A DNA stretch of 6,881 nt. Origin: an uncultured Flavobacteriales bacterium (GTDB lineage: Bacteria; Bacteroidota; Bacteroidia; Flavobacteriales_E; Vicingaceae). The notes under the pieces are model-generated. The model had not been told where the DNA came from, searched no databases, and saw only the letters and a program-made list of their open reading frames with translations. The stretch spans positions 1 to 6,881 of the forward strand of contig CAJXRL010000146.1 of NCBI GenBank assembly GCA_913059105.1. Reading direction: 5' to 3'. Of the stretch, positions 1 through 5,771 are shown piece by piece (the stretch's first letter is position 1; each line of letters opens with the position of its first letter). Position numbers and translations under genes: made by a program.

Positions 1-47
1 GAGATTTCTGCCTGTCTCGTGGGCTCGGAGATGTGTATAAGAGACAG
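1..47. other. Nextera i7-side sequencing adapter (non-genomic)
   Basis: This is library sequence, not genome. Bases 1-5 match the end of the P7 tail, 6-13 (TTCTGCCT) are the i7 index as it appears in the N703 primer, and 14-47 are the Nextera read-2 adapter ending in the 19-base Tn5 mosaic end (29-47). Genomic sequence starts at base 48. The adapter truncates the response-regulator gene and adds artificial codons to its open frame. The identification rests on recall of the adapter and index sequences, and the match is complete over all 47 bases. Confidence 0.98.
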
Positions 48-557
48 ATAGTAAATAGTATCCTTTTTTTTGTAGGTTCTGACTAGTGGAGAATGAGTTA
101 ACTCTTCAAGTTCTTTGAGCCCTCTTGCTCGATTAACAAAATCATTTAAACCTTCAATATTTTTAGAAAATTTTTGTTGAAAGGCTTTACTTCTTTTCAG
201 CCGAACTTCAATAGCGTTCATTAAGTCCATCTCCTCAAAAGGCTTTGTTAAATAGTCGTCGGCTCCCAATGCCATGCCTTTTCTTCTGTCGCTTTTTTCT
301 GTTTTTGCTGTTAGAAAGATGAATGGAATAGAAGCGGTTTCTGGGTCTTTTCCCAAAAAATACAAAACTCCATATCCGTCCATTTCTGGCATCATTATAT
401 CGCAAATAATTAAATCAGGGCTTTCTTCTTTTGCTTTAGCAAGTCCTATTTTACCATTTTCAGCGGTGAATATCTCATAGTTTGCCAATTCTAAAATCTC
501 GGCAGTATTTTCTCTAATGATTTCGTCGTCCTCTATGATTAGTATTTTCTGATTCAT
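48..557 (-). CDS. Response regulator, receiver plus probable Crp-like output domain (3' truncated)
   Basis: Cytoplasmic response regulator, presumably phosphorylated by the kinase encoded just upstream. The 170 visible residues start at an ATG whose A is the last base of the kinase stop codon (TGATG), which suggests translational coupling. The receiver domain (about residues 3-122) has the acidic pocket E9-D10-D11, the phospho-acceptor D53 in CDIMMPEMDG, T83 in FLTAK and K105 in LTKPF, so it should be active. A helical linker follows. The last residues (about 158-170, LVRTYKKKDTIYY) resemble the start of the cNMP-binding fold found in Bacteroidota receiver-Crp fusion regulators. That assignment comes from only about 13 residues and is an inference. 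The gene is cut by the sequencing adapter at base 47. The frame stays open into the adapter, so any longer protein predicted here is artificial. A different helix-turn-helix output cannot be excluded. Confidence 0.9.
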
Positions 558-1816
558 CAGTTTGTTTGTTGTTCGTTATAAGCTGGTAAGATTACTTTGA
601 ATGTACTACCTTTTTGTTCTGCACTTTTAAAATTAATTTCTCCGCCAAGAAGTTGCACATACTCTTTTACTATATTTAAACCAAGCCCAGTACCTTGGAT
701 ATTGCTCGCATTTTTGGCTCTAAAAAAACGTTCAAACAAACTCTTCTGCTCATCCTCAGGAATGCCTATTCCTTCATCTTGGATTTCTATTTCCAGTTTT
801 CCATTGTTTAATTGGCTTTTGAAAGAAATTGTTTTATCTGCAGGAGTATATTTAACTGCGTTGGAGCATAGATTCAGTAAAATATTTTTTAGCATATTAG
901 GATCAGTATAAAAGCCATTGTCACCTTGATGACTGCAATTTATCACATGCCCTTCTCTTTTCATTTGATTTAGTTCGTCTGTCAATTCTAAATATAAAGA
1001 TTTGTAATTGAATTCAAATGGATTGCACTTTATTTTTCCTGCCTGCAGTTTGTCAAGCGATAAGAAATCATTTAGAATGCTTGTTAAGTTTTTTACTGAA
1101 GTTCTAATTCGGTCAATGTGCTTTTTTTTCTTTTCTGCTTGTTCCGGAGAATTGTATTTACCAATAAGAGCGATAGAAGAAAGAATGCCTGTCAAAGGTG
1201 TTCTGAATTCATGAGAAGCCATGGAAACAAAACGAGATTTTAATTCTCCTAATTCTATTTCTTTATTTAACAAGCTTTTATATTTTTTTTCGGCTTTTTT
1301 TCGTTTCTCTACTTGATCGTTTAAATTACGATTTACGTGCTGCATTTCCTCAATTACTTGTGCTAAATCTTCCGTGCGCTCTTCTACTTTTAGTTCTAAT
1401 ATCTTTGTTAATTCTAGCAACTCATCCTCAGCTTTTTTTTGCACACTTAAGTCATGGATAAAACCTGCAAAAATGGTTTTACCTTCAAATTGTACCTCGC
1501 TAACGGCCAAACGAAAAGGGAAAGTACTGCCGTCTTTTTTTAGTCCGAGAACTTCTCTGCCGATACCAATGATTTTCTTTTCTTGGGTTTTGCGATAATT
1601 TGAAAGATATTCATCATGTTGTTTTTTATGCGGTTGTGGCATCAACATGCTTATATTTTTTCCTATGACCTCTTTTGGGTCATAGCCAAAAAGCTCAGAA
1701 GCTGCCGGATTGAAGGACTCTATAATTCCATTCTTAGCAATGGTAATAATTCCATCAACCGATGCTCTAAAAACAGAGTTGTACTTGGCGCCTTCCTCTA
1801 GAGACAAATTAGTCAT
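557..1816 (-). CDS. Soluble PAS histidine kinase with FixL-type heme pocket
   Basis: Sensor histidine kinase with no membrane segments, predicted to autophosphorylate and pass phosphate to the adjacent regulator. With M1 at 1816 the protein has 419 residues. A PAS domain (about 10-123) is followed by a coiled-coil linker, a HisKA domain with H202 in SHEFRTP, and a HATPase domain (N-box N319, G1 DEGIG 347-351, F-box FERFF, G2 GTGLGL 375-380). The PAS domain matches the FixL heme pocket: H67 (QHDEY) fits the heme-ligating H200 of Bradyrhizobium FixL, R87 (GIGR) fits R220, and I82, L103 and V105 fit I215, L236 and I238, all at identical spacing. Oxygen sensing is therefore likely but not proven. 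The frame also extends upstream to a TTG at 1879, but the ATG at 1816 directly precedes the conserved part and is preferred. The gene overlaps the regulator by one base and is divergent from the mla genes. Confidence 0.93.
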   Translation of the reverse strand: MTNLSLEEGAKYNSVFRASVDGIITIAKNGIIESFNPAASELFGYDPKEVIGKNISMLMPQPHKKQHDEYLSNYRKTQEKKIIGIGREVLGLKKDGSTFPFRLAVSEVQFEGKTIFAGFIHDLSVQKKAEDELLELTKILELKVEERTEDLAQVIEEMQHVNRNLNDQVEKRKKAEKKYKSLLNKEIELGELKSRFVSMASHEFRTPLTGILSSIALIGKYNSPEQAEKKKKHIDRIRTSVKNLTSILNDFLSLDKLQAGKIKCNPFEFNYKSLYLELTDELNQMKREGHVINCSHQGDNGFYTDPNMLKNILLNLCSNAVKYTPADKTISFKSQLNNGKLEIEIQDEGIGIPEDEQKSLFERFFRAKNASNIQGTGLGLNIVKEYVQLLGGEINFKSAEQKGSTFKVILPAYNEQQTN

Positions 1817-1874
1817 GCATTCATATTTAAGACATGAAATTAAGTTTAAATAATATATAGATGTAGCTGGCTCT

Positions 1875-1890
1875 AACAATTTTAATTGTT
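1875..1890. repeat. AT-rich inverted repeat in divergent intergenic region
   Basis: Two 7-base arms, AACAATT and AATTGTT, are separated by TT. The repeat lies between the kinase start and the 14-base palindrome. Read on the minus strand it contains TAAAATTG (1884 down to 1877), one mismatch from the Bacteroidota -7 motif TAnnTTTG, so it may overlap the kinase promoter. In AT-rich DNA such a repeat can arise by chance, and no function is assigned. Confidence 0.35.
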
Positions 1891-1910
1891 GATGGAAAAC
1901 ACACGAATGA

Positions 1911-1924
1911 CTGATAATTATCAG
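1911..1924. promoter_or_regulatory. Perfect 14-base palindrome, candidate FNR/FixK-type operator
   Basis: CTGATAATTATCAG is a perfect palindrome. It fits the FNR/FixK-type consensus TTGAT-N4-ATCAA with one substitution in each half-site (C for the first T, G for the last A). Its centre (1917.5) is about 41 bases upstream of the start expected from the -7 motif at 1947-1954, the usual place for class II Crp/Fnr activation. It lies between the kinase gene and the mlaE-like gene, so it could serve either direction. The adjacent regulator appears to carry a Crp-like domain, which makes it a plausible binder. The palindrome is seen directly; its role is inferred. Confidence 0.45.
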
Positions 1925-1946
1925 CTTTTAATTGTACGATTACAAA

Positions 1947-1954
1947 TAGCTTTG
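1947..1954 (+). promoter_or_regulatory. Candidate Bacteroidota -7 promoter element for the mla operon
   Basis: TAGCTTTG matches TAnnTTTG, the -7 element used by the Bacteroidota primary sigma factor. The expected -33 position (about 1926-1929, TTTT) is a poor match, as is common at activator-dependent promoters. The palindrome ends just upstream of it. The implied transcript would start near 1958-1960, leaving a leader of only about ten bases before the GTG at 1968. That is short, and it is the main weakness of this call. Confidence 0.4.
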
Positions 1955-1967
1955 AAGAAACAACTTA

Positions 1968-2750
1968 GTGATTCAAACTAAAGGCCAATTTCAATCTGCA
2001 AAACGTTTTTTGTTTCTTGTAGGGGACATCGGCCAGTTTACGTTGCGATTTTTTCGAGAGGGTTTTCATAAGCCTTTTGAGTGGAAGGAAATACTCAAAC
2101 AATGCGGAGAGGTTGGGTACCGTTCTTTATCACTTGTTGGTGTTACTGCATTTATTATGGGTTTGGTTTTAACCATCCAATCTCGTCCAACATTGGTAGA
2201 GTTTGGAGCAGAGTCTTGGCTTCCTGCTATGGTATCTGTTTCGTTAATTCGTGAAATAGGTCCAGTCATCACGGCATTAATTTGCGCCGGTAAAATTGGG
2301 TCACGTATAGGAGCAGAATTAGGTTCTATGCGGGTTACCGAGCAAATTGATGCTATGGAAGTCTCGGGTACAAACCCATTTAAGTACTTGGTAACTACAA
2401 GAGTTTTGGCAACATCTCTAATGCTTCCGTTGTTAGTGATTTTTGCAGATACAATTGCGCTCTACGGGTCTTTTCTTGCTGTTAATATTAAAGGAGCAGT
2501 TAGCTTTCAGCTTTTTTTCAATCAGGTGTTTGAAACCTTGGAATTTAGTGACTTAATACCGTCAATATTGAAAAGCTTCTTTTTTGGGTTCATCATTGGG
2601 ATTATAGGTTGCTACATGGGCTACAATTCAAAAAAAGGGACGGAAGGTGTTGGGAAATCAGCTAATTCAGCAGTTGTTGTCGCCTCTTTAATGGTGTTTA
2701 TTCTCGATTTAATTGCAGTTCAAATAACAGATTTGTTTTATGAATTATAA
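1968..2750 (+). CDS. mlaE: MlaE-type ABC transporter permease
   Basis: Inner-membrane permease of an MCE-linked lipid transporter, expected to dimerise and pair with the MlaF-like ATPase and MlaD-like protein encoded next. The 260 residues match the length of E. coli MlaE. Hydrophobic segments lie at about 56-71, 87-110, 150-172, 203-218 and 235-255. The family core is intact at about 95-134 (REIGPVITALICAGKIGSRI, then AELGSMRVTEQIDAMEVSG) and includes the coupling-helix region. GYNSKKGTEGVG (218-229) and ANSAVVVAS are also typical. The start is GTG at 1968. An in-frame TGA at 1953 rules out an earlier start, and the only nearby ribosome-site candidate is a weak GAAGAAA at 1954-1960. The end overlaps the next gene by 11 bases. 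The transported lipid, phospholipid in the proteobacterial Mla system, is not shown by the sequence. Confidence 0.94.
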   Translation: MIQTKGQFQSAKRFLFLVGDIGQFTLRFFREGFHKPFEWKEILKQCGEVGYRSLSLVGVTAFIMGLVLTIQSRPTLVEFGAESWLPAMVSVSLIREIGPVITALICAGKIGSRIGAELGSMRVTEQIDAMEVSGTNPFKYLVTTRVLATSLMLPLLVIFADTIALYGSFLAVNIKGAVSFQLFFNQVFETLEFSDLIPSILKSFFFGFIIGIIGCYMGYNSKKGTEGVGKSANSAVVVASLMVFILDLIAVQITDLFYEL

Positions 2751-3492
2751 AACCAAGGAACGTGAAAATGTAATTGAAATCCGTGATTTGAAAAAATCGT
2801 TTGGAGACAATCATGTTATTCGCGGGTTTGACCTCAATGTAAAAGATAGAGAAAGTGTTGCGGTATTGGGTCAATCGGGCAGTGGTAAGTCTGTTTTAAT
2901 TAAATGTGTTATTGGCTTAATTACAGCCGATGAAGGAACAATTAAAGTATTAGGCAAAGCTGTAGAGCAGTTAAATCAAGTTGAATTGGATGAGCTTAGA
3001 ACTGATATTGGATTTCTCTTTCAAAGCAATGCGCTGTATGATTCAATGACCATAAGAGAGAATTTAGAATTTCCACTTAGAAGGTTGAGGAGAGATAAAA
3101 GTAAAGCAGAAATTGATGCTGCTGTTCAAGAAGCTTTGGAGGATGTCGGATTATTCCATACCTTGAACCTTATGCCTTCTGAACTTTCTGGAGGCATGAG
3201 AAAGAGAATAAGTATTGCCAGAACTTTAATTGTTCAACCAAAAATTATTTTGTACGATGAACCAACTACAGGTTTGGATCCAATCACGGCAGGAGAAATA
3301 AATCAATTGATGAATAAAGTGCAAGAAAAATATAAAACGGCCTCCATTATTATATCTCATGACTTAGATTGCATTAAAGTTACGGCACAGCGAATTGTTA
3401 TTCTAAAGAATGGCATCAATTATAAAGAGGGAACGTTTGAAGAACTTAAAAATTCTGAAGACCCATGGGTAAGTGCATTTTTTAATACGTAG
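2740..3492 (+). CDS. mlaF: MlaF-type ABC transporter ATP-binding protein
   Basis: Cytoplasmic ATPase that should power the MlaE-like permease. The 250-residue protein has every ABC motif: Walker A GQSGSGKS (44-51), Q-loop Q95, signature LSGGM (149-153), Walker B IILYDEP with D173 and catalytic E174, D-loop GLDP, and switch histidine H207. SNALYDSMTIRENLEFPL after the Q-loop is characteristic of the MlaF/Mkl subgroup, and position in the operon supports this. The ATG lies inside the end of mlaE (ATGAATTATAA), giving an 11-base overlap and probable translational coupling. Three bases separate its stop from the MCE gene. No MlaB-like STAS partner is encoded here. In E. coli MlaB binds MlaF, so this complex either lacks that subunit or takes it from another locus. 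Confidence 0.95.
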   Translation: MNYKTKERENVIEIRDLKKSFGDNHVIRGFDLNVKDRESVAVLGQSGSGKSVLIKCVIGLITADEGTIKVLGKAVEQLNQVELDELRTDIGFLFQSNALYDSMTIRENLEFPLRRLRRDKSKAEIDAAVQEALEDVGLFHTLNLMPSELSGGMRKRISIARTLIVQPKIILYDEPTTGLDPITAGEINQLMNKVQEKYKTASIIISHDLDCIKVTAQRIVILKNGINYKEGTFEELKNSEDPWVSAFFNT

Positions 3493-3495
3493 GCT

Positions 3496-4455
3496 ATGAA
3501 TGAAAACAGGAACAATTTAAAATTGGGAATTTTTATAACCCTTGGCACCATTTGCTTTGTTGCGGCGCTTTACCTGCTAGGAGCAAAGCAAAACTTATTT
3601 GGGGGGACTTTTGAAATAAAGGCAATATTTAACAATGTGAACGGATTACAAAAAGGCAACAACGTTCGATATTCTGGAATAAATGTAGGGACTGTAAAGG
3701 AGATTGTTATTTTGAATGATACCGCTATTGAAGTCAATATGATGGTACAGATCGATGTTCATGAGTTTATAAAGGTAGATGCAATTGCTTCCTTAGGAAA
3801 TGATGGATTGATGGGCAATAAATTGGTAAATATCAGCCCGGGGGGTAGTCGTTCAAGAACAATTGAAGTAGGTGAAACATTGTTGTCAATTAATGAGTTA
3901 GATGCAGATGAAATGCTTCGGAGATTGGAAGAAACCAACAAAAACATTTCATTGATTACTTCTAGTTTAGTAGGCATTGTAGATAAAATAGACAAAGGCG
4001 AAGGTCCAATTGGAACATTGCTAAACGATAATAACATGGCATTAGATTTGGCAAAAACGATGACCAACATTCGAGAGTTAAGTTTTCAAACGGCCTCTTT
4101 AAGTCAGAATTTGAGCAAGAGCTTTAACAACTTTCAATCGTCGGAAAATACAATCGGAATGCTAATGAATGACACAGTGCTTGCAGCAGAGATTAGAACG
4201 GTTGTTGATGAGCTTAAAAATTTTGGCACCAACTCTGAAAAGATAAGCTCAGATTTAAATACAATTGTGAGTGGAATTAAGAAAGGAGAAGGAACTGTCG
4301 GCACCTTGCTTTCTGATTCGATTGCTAATGATGATATTATAAAGAGTATAGATAATCTTCAAAAAGGCTCCGAAGCGTTTAATGAGAACATGCAAGCATT
4401 AAAGCAAAATTTCTTGTTTCGCAGGTATTTTAAAAAACTAGAGAAAAAGAAGTAA
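3496..4455 (+). CDS. mlaD: MlaD-type MCE-domain lipid-binding protein with extended repeat tail
   Basis: Membrane-anchored periplasmic component of the transporter. In the MCE family these proteins form a hexameric ring with a central lipid channel. One transmembrane helix (about 10-29) is followed by a single MCE domain (about 37-117), with the conserved start FNNVNGLQKGNNVRYSGI, GTV, and the pore-lining-loop region LGNDGLMGNKLVNISPG. The protein has 319 residues against about 183 in E. coli MlaD. The extra length is a predicted helical tail of three 48-residue repeats (153-296) and a basic end (NFLFRRYFKKLEKKK) often seen in Bacteroidota MCE proteins. The ATG is three bases after mlaF. No MlaC-like shuttle or MlaA-like outer-membrane gene is present, so the tail could help bridge the periplasm; that idea is inference. 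Confidence 0.92.
   Translation: MNENRNNLKLGIFITLGTICFVAALYLLGAKQNLFGGTFEIKAIFNNVNGLQKGNNVRYSGINVGTVKEIVILNDTAIEVNMMVQIDVHEFIKVDAIASLGNDGLMGNKLVNISPGGSRSRTIEVGETLLSINELDADEMLRRLEETNKNISLITSSLVGIVDKIDKGEGPIGTLLNDNNMALDLAKTMTNIRELSFQTASLSQNLSKSFNNFQSSENTIGMLMNDTVLAAEIRTVVDELKNFGTNSEKISSDLNTIVSGIKKGEGTVGTLLSDSIANDDIIKSIDNLQKGSEAFNENMQALKQNFLFRRYFKKLEKKK
3952..4383 (+). repeat. Three tandem 48-residue repeats coded within the MCE protein
   Basis: Residues 153-200, 201-248 and 249-296 align without gaps. The central motifs are GEGPIGTLLND, SENTIGMLMND and GEGTVGTLLSD, with anchor glycines at 173, 221 and 269, exactly 48 apart. Hydrophobic positions also coincide: L158/L206/L254, L185/I233/I281, M189/V237/I285 and I192/L240/L288. 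The middle copy has lost the KGEG part. The copies differ clearly at DNA level, so the duplication is old and not an assembly artefact. A helix-turn-helix-like hairpin unit is the likely fold. Confidence 0.75.
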
Positions 4456-4461
4456 TACAGT

Positions 4462-5769
4462 ATGAATATCATCGAATTACGCCCGCTTAACCATTTATCC
4501 GAATCCCTTGTAAAACTGACCAAAGGCAAACTTTGGTTACAAGTAATATTTGCCTTGTTTTTAGGAGCATTATTGGGGTCGTTTCTAAATCCTACCGCCG
4601 GCTATTTTTCTAAAATCTTAAGTGAAAGCATCGCCAGTTGGATGGATTTGCCTGGAGCTGTTTTTTTGCGGTTGGTGCAGATGGTCATGATTCCATTAAT
4701 TTTCACCTCTATTATTTTAGGAATTGTCAGCAATAATATCGAGCGTTTGAAATCGATGGGAGTAAAATTGTTGATCTACTTTATTTGCACCACAATAGTT
4801 GCCATAGTAATTGGAGTTCTCATTGCCATGAAGTTTGAACCCGGGAAAATGGTGTATGAAATGGGCGGCTTAACCGGAAGTTTAGATGCAGCATCTTCTT
4901 TAAAGTCAAGGCCTATGGCTTTTTCTAATTTACCTGAAATCGTATCAAGTTTAGTTCCCAACAACCCATTAGAATCGATGCTTTCGGGAGAAATGTTGGG
5001 AGTGGTCATTTTTACCATATTAATTGGGGTCGCTATTACCCAACTTCAGGTGCAACTAATTAATAAGATTGTTCATATGATGCAAGCCGTTCAGCGCATT
5101 TGTATGATTGTGGTTTCTTGGGCCATGTTGTTGGTTCCTTATGCTGTATTTGGGATGATGGTAGCCTTACTTTCTCGTATTGGGTTAGATGCTCTAAAAG
5201 GTCTTGGTTTCTATATTCTTTTGGTAATTGCAGGTTTGGTCATTTTACTACTTTTTTACTTATTCATTCTTTTTGCTTTCACCGGTAAGAACCCATTTAA
5301 ATTTCTAAGTTCCATTAAAGAAGTGCAACTCTTGGCTTTTTCTACAGCAAGTTCAGCAGCAGTAATGCCATTAACCATGAAAACTGCCGATGAAAAGTTA
5401 GGCGTGTCTTCTAACATAAGTGATTTTGTAGTCCCTATTGGAGCGACCATCAACATGGATGGAACAGCATTGTTTCAATGTATTTCGGCAATCTTTATTG
5501 CCCAGTCGTATGGCTTAGAACTTTCAACGGCTACGCTTTTATTGATCACAGTCACCATTGTTGGTTCCTCTATTGGTACACCCTCTATTCCTGGTGGTGG
5601 AGTTATTATTTTGGCTTCTGTGCTTCAAAGTGTTGGTATCCCTACCGAAGGGGTGATTGTAATTGTTGGGGTCGACCGTATTCTCGGAATGTTTAGAACA
5701 GCAGTAAATGTAAGTGGCGATTTGGTTGCTTGCGTTATTTTTGACAAATGGTTTAGTCCAAAAACATAA
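4462..5769 (+). CDS. Dicarboxylate/amino acid:cation symporter (DAACS/SDF family)
   Basis: Inner-membrane secondary transporter of the glutamate/C4-dicarboxylate family (GltP, DctA, GltPh), which uses Na+ or H+ gradients for uptake. The 435-residue length is typical and the hydrophobic pattern fits eight helices plus two re-entrant hairpins. Signature elements are the serine-containing HP1 tip STASSAAVMP (294-303), the sodium-site motif NMDGT (331-335), HP2 IGTPSIPGGG (371-380), and TM8 VDRILGMFRTAVNVSGD (404-420). Compared with GltPh, D405, R412, T413, N416 and D420 correspond to D390, R397, T398, N401 and D405. The substrate amino-group ligand D394, however, is G409. Together with A296 in place of R276, this makes a standard aspartate/glutamate assignment unsafe, and a substrate without an alpha-amino group is possible. 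The gene starts six bases after the MCE gene and ends two bases before the CDF gene, so it is probably cotranscribed. Confidence 0.92.
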   Translation: MNIIELRPLNHLSESLVKLTKGKLWLQVIFALFLGALLGSFLNPTAGYFSKILSESIASWMDLPGAVFLRLVQMVMIPLIFTSIILGIVSNNIERLKSMGVKLLIYFICTTIVAIVIGVLIAMKFEPGKMVYEMGGLTGSLDAASSLKSRPMAFSNLPEIVSSLVPNNPLESMLSGEMLGVVIFTILIGVAITQLQVQLINKIVHMMQAVQRICMIVVSWAMLLVPYAVFGMMVALLSRIGLDALKGLGFYILLVIAGLVILLLFYLFILFAFTGKNPFKFLSSIKEVQLLAFSTASSAAVMPLTMKTADEKLGVSSNISDFVVPIGATINMDGTALFQCISAIFIAQSYGLELSTATLLLITVTIVGSSIGTPSIPGGGVIILASVLQSVGIPTEGVIVIVGVDRILGMFRTAVNVSGDLVACVIFDKWFSPKT

Positions 5770-5771
5770 AT

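Noticed and set aside
29..47. Tn5 mosaic end at both contig termini, suggesting a composite transposon
   Set aside because: The mosaic ends are joined to Nextera adapter, index and P7/P5 sequence, so they come from library preparation and not from a mobile element.
274..480. Plus-strand 68-codon frame near the left end
   Set aside because: It is the antisense of the receiver domain, whose catalytic residues are all present on the other strand.
597..911. Plus-strand open frame of 104 codons opposite the kinase
   Set aside because: It lies wholly antisense to the conserved ATPase domain of the kinase, has no recognisable domain, and has a composition typical of a shadow frame.
1266..1445. T-runs in the kinase gene as possible frameshift points
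   Set aside because: The reading frame runs unbroken through all kinase motifs from PAS to G2 box, so no frameshift is needed or indicated.
5100..5288. Plus-strand 62-codon frame inside the symporter
   Set aside because: It is an out-of-frame reading of transmembrane coding sequence (Trp, Phe and Cys rich), not a separate gene.
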